Source: Chromera velia
Taxonomy: Eukaryota > Sar > Chromeraceae
Length of the DNA: 32,716 nucleotides
Assembly: GCA_018398765.1 (NCBI GenBank)
Contig: JAHBMJ010001290.1
Coordinates: 1-32,716, forward strand
Direction: 5' to 3'
Position numbers and translations under genes: made by a program
The notes under the pieces: model-generated
Database searches by the model: none
What the model was told of the DNA's origin: nothing
Seen by the model: the letters and a program-made list of their open reading frames with translations, nothing else
In this document: positions 25,410 through 30,489 of the stretch, piece after piece
Layout of the letters: every line of letters starts with the position of its first letter
Numbering within the stretch: position 1 is the first letter of the stretch

Positions 25410-26391
25410 GTGTCTGTCTGTGTGTGTGTATGTGGAAGAATTAATCGTTTGTTTCTTCCATTCAAGCTGTCCCAGTGGTGCCTAGCACCTGGCCATATTT
25501 TGTGAACTTGACCATTGTATGGATGTACGGGCCTGCAGATTCACACGATCAGCATGGGTGCCTCTGAAGCCCCTGACACGGACCCTCTGTGGGGCATCGG
25601 GACAGTAGGGTCGTCTGTGAGGTGCGAGGAAGATATGGTTTTGACGAACTTCACGATCTCCGTTCTTGGGAAGACCTCTGTGGTCTCTGGGGAATTTGCG
25701 TGCTGCCGTACGGGCACTCCGGGGGTTGCTTTGCAGGTGGGGGGGAAGTGTTTGTAAGTGTCTGTTTGTTGTGCGTCTTTTTATTTTCCCCACCGTTTTT
25801 GCCCTCGCTCATCTTCTTACGACAGAATGATCTCTGTTTGTTTGAACGTCTCTCTCGAGCGGCAGGCAAACACGGTCTATTGCTGCGGCTCCGTGTTGGG
25901 AGTCGACTTGTCTGAATGGGACAGTCTAACCCAGTACACAGACAACTGTTCGAAACATTGGAAGGTTTTTTTCTGGTCTTCTTCTCCTTTCTGTTTCTTT
26001 TTCTTCCTTCCAACGCTTTTTTCCTTGAGCTCTCTTTCTCTCTCTCTCTCTCTTTTCCTCTCTCGCAGGCTCTCCCCCAGATTTACGTGCCGAAGGTGGA
26101 ACTGCCGCCCTCAGTGGTGGGAGGATACGAAGCTTGGGAAGGCGAATACTGCCCTTATTCAAGGGACGGGACCGGAAGGCTTGTCTTTGCACAGGTGGGC
26201 TGGCTTGATGCTGATTCTCTCTGTGCAGTCCTGCACAGATGTTCCCTTGACCGGTCGTTGGTTTCGAAGTGGTGGTTTAACCGCATTTTTGCCGCCCGGC
26301 TCAGGTATTTGTTTGGAACCTTAGAATAAAGTGCTCTTCTCATTCTGGATGGGATTCGAAACGGGCTCATGTATCTGTGTGTAGTTGGGCG

Positions 26392-26433
<42 letters not shown>

Positions 26434-27137
26434 CGTGTGTGTGTGTGCGTGTGTGTGCATGGCTTCACCCGAAAAGTCCTCCGATGAAGACTACGCATGC
26501 ATTCACTTTCATGCAGAAAAAGAATTCTGTATGAAAATAAATGCATGTGTGCAGAAGAGCTCATGGCTTCACCCGAAAAGTCCAATGAAGACGAACCAGC
26601 TGCTTTTCGACAGAAACGAGGCCCTCTGGTGCCTCAACGGACTCAACAAGTGCCTTGCATCAGCAGCAGCACACCCTGCTTTGGCTCTGGCAGAGGAGAA
26701 CGCCGCGGGGCTGAGTCTGCTGGGCAGCGCCCGGTCGGAGCCGTCGAGTGACATTTCGGTTTCGCTGGTCTCCAACTTTGAGCTGCAGGTCAGTCAGTCA
26801 GCACACCTACCTACCTGCCGTCAGATGCAGAGTCCGTCTATACGCTTCTGTGTTGCTTGGCAGGCGGCCAGCCTCTTGCTCGAGCAGCTCATCCTTGAAC
26901 TCCTTCCACCACCTGCACTATAATCGAGAGGGAATCAACACTTCTGCTGTCCTTTCTGGACGGGCCTTTCTTGTCGGCCTGAGCCTCGCCCGACGGATGC
27001 ATGGCCGGGCTGCTCCTTTTCGCAAGCATGCGCGGTCGTCCTCTTGTGCCGAACTTTTCTCGTCTTCCAGTAGAGAGTACAATTGAGAGGAAGGCAGGGC
27101 GGCTTTGCGTGTGCGTATGTGTGTGTGTGTGTGCGTA

Positions 27138-27199
<62 letters not shown>

Positions 27200-30100
27200 A
27201 AGTGCGAGAGTGTGTGAGTGAGTGAGTGAGTGACTGTGTGTATGTATTAGTATCTTGTTCGTGTTTGCTTGCGCGGATCCCCTTCATGCATGCAGTCTCC
27301 AAAGGACAAGGAGGCCGGGGAATTCGAGAAGCCCCGACCAAAAAAGCCGGGGAAGATTCCCAAGCCCAAGCTGGCCTCCCTCTCCAAATTCGATGTTGAG
27401 GATGAGTACGCCCCCTACTGCCGAGCCGCAGAAGATCCAGACAAGTCATGGCCCCTCGTGAAGGACATGGCCGACCTGGACCCTGAACAGGGCACGATGA
27501 AAACCCAATTCGGCAAAATGGCGTCGACAGCAGACGAGGAAGGAAATTTCGTCTTCGACAGCGAGTTCAAGGGTCCTGATGGAGACTCTGCAAACGACAC
27601 CTCGATTGCCTCCAACCCCTCTACGGGGGGCGGTTCGACACCCCCGAGATCAAGTCGAAGGCCTTCGTCGCCTCTCAGAAGTTGGGCTCTCCGAAGTCAG
27701 GGATCAATTTTGATTCGGTCATGCAGTGCTTCGGAAATGAGGACACGAGAGAGATTACGACTCATGAGCTCGCCTACAAGATGGACATCGGCCAGCGCGT
27801 TCTCGAACGCTTTGTTCATCCCATCACAAACGCCGCTCTCTGCGGTCTGCTCTCTGCAGCTAAGCCCATAGCAGCCCCCTTCGGTGTCGGCCTAGAACTC
27901 GACCCTGGCGATGTTTGTTCTGACTGGCTCGACGTGGCAGTCAACGCTATTTCGTTTGGATTCGATCAGATGCAGGAGCAGCTGAGTCTCTTTGAGGCGC
28001 GTGCTGGCAACAACGATTGCAACGCTGCCAACCACGCCTTTGCCAAAGTGTTCTGCGACCTCGCGTGTATCACAGACGCGGTGCGGACAGGAAACCGCGC
28101 GATCATCTCCCGTCTCGAGGAGGTGTTTGAGGTTCTCCAGACGAACATGATGATGATGATGGAGTACCACGCCACGAACACGGACAACATGCTGAACTAC
28201 CTAGGAGATTTGATGGACTGGCACGGGGACCGTTTGCTCTTCTACATCAAAAAGTTGAGTGCCCAGGGGGGCGCCTCGTTTTTGCAGAGACTCAAGACCT
28301 GCAGGGATGGGTTGAAATTGAAGGGCGAGAAAGAGAAACAAAAAGTGGAGAGTGGGAGTGAAGATTTAAACAACGCCGCATCGTTGCCGTCTGATTCCCT
28401 CTCGGCATGCCTCCTGGGAGACACAGCCCCCTCCGCTCTGAGGGCTGCTGCCGACCCTTTGTGGGGCCTTTTCAAGAAGGCACTCACCCCAGATATTAAG
28501 AAGCAGGGTGCCGAGTGGGAGGCGGAGAAAGAGAGACAGAGAGGGGTGCACTTCTCCTCTTCTCTTGTCAGGCGATTGATGACGATGAGCAAGAGGGAGG
28601 CCACATCTTTTCTCTCAGATTTGACCTCTGTCTCCTCGTCTCTGATGGTGTCAACGGATTCAAGCATCCGAGAGTCCGCCCACCAACTCCACGAGGCCGT
28701 TGCGTCCCTTGATCCCTCTCATGCTTCTGCCCCTGTAGACGGAAAGGAAAATGAGACGAACACGGAAGAGGGGGAGAAGGGGGATGAAAAGAAAATGAAG
28801 GCATTAGTTGTTGCAGGGGAGCAAATTGAACGGCTTGTGAATGAGGCGGGGGGGCCTCTGAAAGATCGTATCGGGTCCCACGGAGCAGCTCTTGCTGCCC
28901 TGCTGGGACTTCGTTTTTTTCCTCCCTCTCCTGACTCAGGGGGGACCGTTACAGCCCCCCCGAACTTTTCGCAGAACGGGCAGGTCGAATTGAATTTCCC
29001 CCTCTCAGACACGGTCGAAAAAACTGTTAGCGAGAGACCGGCAGAGGATGTAGGTAGATCGTTAGCAGACGAGGTACGCCGGTCGAATGCCGCCCTTCTC
29101 CAACGACTGTCCGCTTCTGTAGAGCGTCACGATGGCTGGCTTTCCCTCTGGTCAGACAGACTGACACAGCAGGCAACGAGGGAGAGGTCGCTGACAATAA
29201 TGCACAGCAGCAGTAGCAGCAGACTGTTCCTGAATGGCGGCAGTCCGGGTGTGGGGGGGCTGGGTGTAGGGTCGACTTTGTTGGCAGGGGGATCTGAGGT
29301 GACACACGTTGAAATGACGATCCTTGAAAATGAGATTAGCCAGACGTTGACTGAGCTCGTCAGTCAATTGTCCGATCTCCGAGCCGCAGCCACCGCGTAT
29401 ATAGAAGAGGCCTCCCGTTTGTCCGCCCTCGAAACAGAAACCAAAAAATTGATAGAGGACTATATCGGATGCCAGACAGAGGGAGGGAAGGGAGATTTGA
29501 GGGGGGATTTTGACAAAATGCTCCCAGCGTGGCAGAGGATCGTTGCAGCACGCCAGGAAGCCGTGGCCTCGCTTCTTCGTGCGTTCTCCACAGGCACCCG
29601 GGCCCTGTCAAGAGTGAGAGACCAGGTAGTCATCAAGGGACTCTTCCCAAAGATGACCCAGGTTTCTCTGGCAAGGGTCGTAGCGGAGATCGAGGAAGCC
29701 CTCGCTTCGCTTGCCCACGGAGGCAGCGTAAAAGGCCAATCTGGGCCTCTCTCTGTCTTCATGTCTTACGTGCACCCGACAAATCGTACAGAGGCCCATC
29801 AGGAAGAGAAAGAGGAAGAGGGGCGACAAGCAGAAACCGAAACAACTGCGGGTTGTCTCTTCCAAAAGGTCCAGACCTCCGAGGGTGCAACAGCGCTTCG
29901 GAGGGTCATCGCGCGGTCTGTGGTTGAGTCCGGACCCGGGGTGCTCTCAGGCCTCCTCCGGGAGAGCATTGCCGTTGTCGCATGGCTGCACAGCCGCATG
30001 AGAAGAGAAGACGTGTGGGGCGACGCCTCGCTGCTGCAGTTCCACTCCAACGCTCCTCCGAGTCGGGCAGCAGCCGAGGGGAAAGGGAAAGAGAGGGGAG

Positions 30101-30489
30101 AGGGAAGGGGGGGCACTCTGTCTCAGCCTGTACATCGTCATCAAAGCCTAGCCTCTGAGACTGAAGCGCTTCAGGGGGGGGCTGTGGCTGTGGCTGAGGG
30201 GGCCTTTGAGGTCAGAGCTCTGCAGCTACAGCTGCGTGCCCCCGGTGGCTCAGCCTTGGAAGAAGCCCATGCGATGATGACGTCGCTCCTCCAAGAGACA
30301 GATCACTGGCGTGACAACTTTGTGCGCCTCCTAAAAGAACCATCCCAGTCCGAGAAAGTCACCTCTGTGTTCTCTGCAGACTCCCTGCTGAGTCAGACTG
30401 AGACGGGGCAGACCCTCTCAGAACTGGTGATGCGAGTGCAGAGGGCTGCAAAGGTGCTCTCTGCCTCTGCTCAGGTCTCGGACTGTTAG
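3705..30489 (+). CDS. Giant secreted multidomain protein: PIG-like, PAN-like, C-type lectin, dermatopontin-like, TSP1, helical C-terminus
   Basis: I built a 41-exon model in which every visible junction keeps frame. Exons: 3705-4386, 4924-5018, 5784-5970, 6317-6587, 6871-7144, 7762-7899, 8129-8257, 8798-9003, 9234-9310, 9768-9874, 10305-10364, 10753-10876, 11199-11867, 12166-12231, 12599-12742, 13331-13549, 14261 into the gap at 14440, 14905-14968, 15413-15547, 15845-16090, 16318-17095, 17407-17552, 18110-18211, 18391-18517, 18828-18894, 19293-19394, 20176-20249, 20805-20978, 21589-21659, 21992-22097, 22351-22523, 22789-22889, 23066-23114, 23657-23962, 24250-24361, 24744-25096, 25539-25736, 25866-25964, 26069-26194, 26555-26788, 27296-30489. 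The start is the first ATG giving a signal peptide ([20 protein letters not shown]). The product is about 3,590 residues with no obvious membrane anchor, so it is probably exported. It could in truth be two or more genes, but I saw no internal stop, promoter or new signal peptide forcing a split. The terminal exon has an apparent 1-nt frameshift near 27625. Confidence 0.7.
4762..4869 (+). repeat. 54-bp tandem duplication in intron 1
   Basis: Two adjacent copies, 4762-4815 and 4816-4869, differ at about three positions. Each starts TCTCTTTCTTTAGAGTCC and ends CGATTCAC. They lie wholly inside intron 1 and include a possible decoy acceptor-like CTTTAG in each copy. Confidence 0.8.
4924..5970 (+). 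CDS. Exons 2-3: first Ig-like (PIG-like) module
   Basis: Exon 2 (4924-5018) and exon 3 (5784-5970) join in phase 0 to read DCNLQ then [15 protein letters not shown]. The LSID..TGEISG pattern is the hallmark of putative Ig/cadherin-like beta-sandwich repeats (He_PIG type), in which a hydrophobic strand is followed by TG.ISG. The preceding segment ([16 protein letters not shown]) would be its N-terminal strands. The tail [12 protein letters not shown] has a counterpart in exon 7 ([12 protein letters not shown]), so this unit and exons 6-7 look like duplicates. Exon 3 ends with a GTCAGTCAGG donor in phase 1. Confidence 0.6.
5172..5352 (+). repeat. Microsatellite cluster in intron 2
   Basis: A CTCCT-type repeat occupies about 5172-5218. 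Pure CT runs over 5261-5298, passing into a CCCTCT repeat and then a GT repeat to about 5352. The pyrimidine strand is the coding strand of the gene. Open frames through it are Ser/Leu or Arg/Glu low complexity and not genes. Confidence 0.9.
6041..6068 (+). repeat. CT microsatellite in intron 3
   Basis: An uninterrupted CT dinucleotide run of about 27 bases, well upstream of the acceptor at 6316. Confidence 0.9.
6317..8257 (+). CDS. Exons 4-7: linker and second PIG-like module
   Basis: Exons 6317-6587, 6871-7144, 7762-7899 and 8129-8257 chain with phases 1-2, 2-0, 0-0 and 0-0. Exons 4-5 encode a region I do not recognise, with motifs [26 protein letters not shown] and [13 protein letters not shown]. 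It looks like beta-rich extracellular sequence with sparse cysteines. Exon 6 then reads [15 protein letters not shown], a second TG.[IV]SG beta-sandwich signature. Exon 7 ([12 protein letters not shown] ... KTMTFTVQ) parallels the end of exon 3. The junction of exons 4 and 5 splits a Gln codon (CA|G) after AGKC. Confidence 0.6.
8435..8463 (+). repeat. GA microsatellite in intron 7
   Basis: An AG dinucleotide run of about 29 bases, opposite in strand sense to most intronic CT runs here. A cluster of GATC/GATCGATC words follows at about 8537-8557. Confidence 0.9.
8798..10876 (+). CDS. Exons 8-12: PAN/apple-like module and Cys-containing linker
   Basis: Exon 8 (8798-9003) encodes [20 protein letters not shown] followed by a further Cys. 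This is the Cys spacing of PAN/apple folds, where a helix bearing C..C packs on a strand ending in C.. F.y. It continues through exon 9 (9234-9310; [20 protein letters not shown]) and exon 10 (9768-9874; [20 protein letters not shown]). Exons 11 (10305-10364; [12 protein letters not shown]) and 12 (10753-10876; [15 protein letters not shown]) resemble a small disulphide module with a C..G.W....C pattern, also seen in exons 31-33. The exon 8 donor (GTCATT at 9004) was chosen because only a phase-2 ending leaves exon 9 open; it is the least certain junction of this block. Confidence 0.55.
9125..9160 (+). repeat. CT then TATC microsatellite in intron 8
   Basis: A CT run followed by about five TATC units. 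Non-coding. Confidence 0.9.
11199..12231 (+). CDS. Exons 13-14: acidic stretch and second PAN-like module
   Basis: Exon 13 (11199-11867, flanked by phase-1 introns on both sides) begins [13 protein letters not shown], passes through an Ala/Glu-rich stretch ([14 protein letters not shown]), and then encodes a PAN/apple-like core: [40 protein letters not shown] and [10 protein letters not shown]. The helix C...C....C.FF.. and the later C..F..C fit PAN domains better than the copy in exon 8. Exon 14 (12166-12231, also phase 1-1) adds [15 protein letters not shown] and ends at a GTCAGTCAGTGAG donor. PAN domains bind protein or carbohydrate partners in other systems; the ligand here is unknown. 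Confidence 0.6.
12374..12556 (+). repeat. CT and CA microsatellites in intron 14
   Basis: A CT run covers about 12374-12406 and a CA run about 12524-12556, with a short TCTGTGTGTGACTTCACACACAGA-like hairpin between them near 12485-12509. Confidence 0.85.
12599..13549 (+). CDS. Exons 15-16: first C-type lectin domain
   Basis: Exon 15 (12599-12742) reads [19 protein letters not shown] then LALARIES, the N-terminal half of a C-type lectin fold: a strand with the first Cys, helix 1 with A..AC, then the LA.I.S strand. Exon 16 (13331-13549) gives [15 protein letters not shown], then [12 protein letters not shown] and [13 protein letters not shown]. This matches the WIG-like core, a QPN tripeptide at the position of the EPN/QPD sugar-selecting motif, WED in place of the classic WND, and the two closing cysteines. 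The calcium-binding side chains therefore look largely preserved, so sugar binding is plausible but unproven. Both exons are flanked by phase-1 introns. Confidence 0.8.
13086..13166 (+). repeat. Purine-rich GA and AAAG repeat in intron 15
   Basis: GA-rich sequence grading into AAAC and AAAG tetranucleotides. Non-coding, with purines on the sense strand. Confidence 0.75.
13642..13684 (+). repeat. GT then GA microsatellite in intron 16
   Basis: GT units to about 13662, then GA units to about 13684. Translated frames across it are low complexity and were discarded. Confidence 0.9.
14261..15547 (+). CDS. Exons 17-19: second C-type lectin domain, partly in an assembly gap
   Basis: Exon 17 starts at 14261 ([20 protein letters not shown], then [23 protein letters not shown]) and runs into the gap at 14440, so its end and donor are hidden. 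Exon 18 (14905-14968) reads [15 protein letters not shown], aligning with [15 protein letters not shown] of the first lectin domain. Exon 19 (15413-15547) reads [11 protein letters not shown], then [17 protein letters not shown], the C-terminal half. The first-domain QPN is KPG here and WED is replaced by EE, so the classical calcium site looks lost. This copy has one more intron than the first domain, between the two conserved W-rich segments. The exon 17 end must be phase 2 to fit exon 18. Confidence 0.7.
14440..14557. other. Assembly gap (118 N), flanked by a G run
   Basis: 118 unknown bases interrupt exon 17 and the start of intron 17. The sequence resumes as a run of about 14 G, which suggests a homopolymer or GC-rich stretch that stopped assembly. 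The run length may be an estimate rather than a measured size. Confidence 0.98.
15845..17095 (+). CDS. Exons 20-21: strongly acidic, disordered linker
   Basis: Exon 20 (15845-16090) opens [20 protein letters not shown] and turns Gly/Arg-rich. Exon 21 (16318-17095, about 260 codons) is dominated by Glu and Asp, with blocks such as [15 protein letters not shown] and [19 protein letters not shown] and almost no cysteine. The segment is predicted by eye to be disordered. In extracellular proteins such polyanionic linkers can bind calcium or basic partners; that role is inference. Exon 21 ends with a GTCAGTCAGTCGG donor in phase 1. The two exons together supply about 340 residues separating the lectin domains from the dermatopontin-like part. 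Confidence 0.7.
17163..17361 (+). repeat. CT, CA and GT microsatellites in intron 21
   Basis: CT then CA units occupy about 17163-17205, CT again to about 17224, and another CT run passing to GT lies at about 17330-17361. All are between the exon 21 donor and the acceptor at 17406. Confidence 0.85.
17407..20249 (+). CDS. Exons 22-27: dermatopontin-like repeats
   Basis: Exons 17407-17552, 18110-18211, 18391-18517, 18828-18894, 19293-19394 and 20176-20249. Exon 22 gives [25 protein letters not shown] and RRYRFK, completed by the Cys that opens exon 23. Exon 23 repeats the theme as [20 protein letters not shown], and exon 24 follows with SVSCFHG. Exons 25-26 give [19 protein letters not shown], and exons 26-27 give [12 protein letters not shown] and DHRTRIFYS. 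Dermatopontin repeats have W..N....W...C, then [AI]xGFxS, then DR.W.F.CC. The match in order and spacing is good, but the sequence is divergent. Dermatopontin is a small extracellular-matrix protein of animals that binds other matrix components; related agglutinins bind sugars. The exon 23 end uses the second of several GTAGG donors, chosen by frame. Confidence 0.55.
18207..18229 (+). repeat. GTAGG tandem repeat forming the exon 23 donor
   Basis: Four consecutive GTAGG-type units begin inside the last codons of exon 23. Each offers a GT 5 nt further on. Only the unit at 18212 keeps the frame into exon 24 in my model. Confidence 0.7.
19436..19502 (+). repeat. TTCC-rich microsatellite in intron 26
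   Basis: Imperfect TTCC and TTTC units on the coding strand of the gene. Non-coding. Confidence 0.85.
20637..20741 (+). repeat. CTGT, CT and GT microsatellites in intron 27
   Basis: Two blocks of CTGT units are separated by GACGATATAG, followed by CT and then GT runs, ending 60 bases before the TSP1 exon acceptor at 20804. Confidence 0.9.
20805..20978 (+). CDS. Exon 28: thrombospondin type 1 repeat 1
   Basis: A single phase 1-1 exon encodes a complete TSP1 repeat: [17 protein letters not shown], then [24 protein letters not shown]. The W..W motif is the usual C-mannosylation site and C..TC..G the usual O-fucosylation site, and all six cysteines are present. TSP1 repeats mediate adhesion in apicomplexan surface proteins such as TRAP and in animal matrix proteins. 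The donor is GTCAGTCAGTGAG. A second, intronic copy of this exon end and donor lies about 100 bases downstream. Confidence 0.85.
20949..21099 (+). repeat. 49-bp direct repeat of exon 28 end plus donor
   Basis: Copy 1 (20949-20997) covers the last 30 coding bases of exon 28, the splice donor and the first intron bases. Copy 2 (21051-21099) is identical except for one base and lies inside intron 28. A 53-bp AT-rich spacer (20998-21050) separates them. The second donor is therefore a decoy unless used as an alternative. Confidence 0.9.
21482..21575 (+). repeat. CTGT microsatellite in intron 28
   Basis: CTGT and CTGC units in two blocks around AGAAGAGGAGGGAAAGAAG, just upstream of the acceptor at 21588. 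Confidence 0.85.
21589..22097 (+). CDS. Exons 29-30: thrombospondin type 1 repeat 2
   Basis: Exon 29 (21589-21659) encodes [19 protein letters not shown] and exon 30 (21992-22097) encodes [18 protein letters not shown] then ERACNPDPC. Together they form a second full TSP1 repeat, joined in phase 0 and bounded on the outside by phase-1 introns. The W..W and C..SC..G motifs are intact. The RTRTCTNP core is shared with repeat 1 at protein and largely at nucleotide level, which points to tandem duplication. The intron between GHQ and TRTRTC is absent from repeat 1. About 332 bases of purine-rich intron separate the halves. Confidence 0.85.
22351..23114 (+). CDS. Exons 31-33: Cys-rich module, unrecognised
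   Basis: Exons 22351-22523, 22789-22889 and 23066-23114 chain in phases 1-0, 0-2 and 2-0. They encode [54 protein letters not shown] and [12 protein letters not shown]. The C...LHCVDGKW....C..C layout recalls sushi-type modules (C....L.C..G.W....C) but the spacing is not canonical. A similar C..GSW then L.C pattern occurs in exons 11-12. It sits directly after the TSP1 pair and probably forms its own disulphide-bonded domain. Confidence 0.55.
23657..26788 (+). CDS. Exons 34-40: extracellular region of unknown fold
   Basis: Exons 23657-23962, 24250-24361, 24744-25096, 25539-25736, 25866-25964, 26069-26194 and 26555-26788; all but the 35-36 junction (phase 1) are phase 0. I do not recognise the family. 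Visible features are [46 protein letters not shown] with EFACC shortly after, a [10 protein letters not shown], and [12 protein letters not shown]. The C....VL..F.I...F.CC arrangement resembles the dermatopontin-like units upstream, so this may be a diverged beta-rich repeat. Exon 38 has the weakest donor (GTTTTT at 25965), kept because frame and sense continue into exon 39. Confidence 0.6.
25340..25429 (+). repeat. Long CT microsatellite in intron 36
   Basis: About 67 bases of CT with a single GT interruption, then GTCTGT and GT units. Confidence 0.9.
26389..26457 (+). repeat. CT then GT microsatellite in intron 39
   Basis: CT units pass directly to GT units, ending at the first copy of the exon 40 edge duplication. 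Confidence 0.9.
26458..26592 (+). repeat. Direct repeat of the exon 40 start in intron 39
   Basis: The 22 bases starting CATGGCTTCACCCGAAAAG occur at 26458-26479 (intron) and 26562-26583 (exon 40). Similarity extends through ATGAAGAC after a 3-base length difference. The spacer between copies (about 26492-26561) is AT-rich and carries the working acceptor GTGTGCAG at 26554. Confidence 0.85.
27108..27235 (+). repeat. GT, GA and GTGA microsatellites in intron 40
   Basis: GT runs interrupted by CGTAT, then GA runs, then GTGA units. Translated frames across it are low complexity. Confidence 0.9.
27296..30489 (+). CDS. Exon 41: long terminal exon, Lys/Pro-rich start and helical C-terminal region
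   Basis: This 3.2-kb exon supplies about 1,060 residues with no intron, unlike the rest of the gene. It starts with a basic Pro-rich stretch ([14 protein letters not shown]), then an acidic one. The frame then shifts once near 27625. Beyond that the sequence runs open to TAG at 30489. The segment around [20 protein letters not shown] to [10 protein letters not shown] holds paired cysteines (NDCNAA, VFCDLAC) and is rich in Leu, Ala, Glu and Met, so helical; MMMMM comes from five ATG repeats at 28148-28162. Later parts have heptad-like runs ([16 protein letters not shown]) and Ser/Gly/Glu-rich linkers. No membrane segment is clear. I know no function for it. Confidence 0.7.

Noticed and set aside
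26850-26925. Minus-strand stretch reading [17 protein letters not shown] after an AG
   Set aside because: Looks coding-like but is only about 26 codons, isolated inside intron 40, with no matching exon nearby on that strand.
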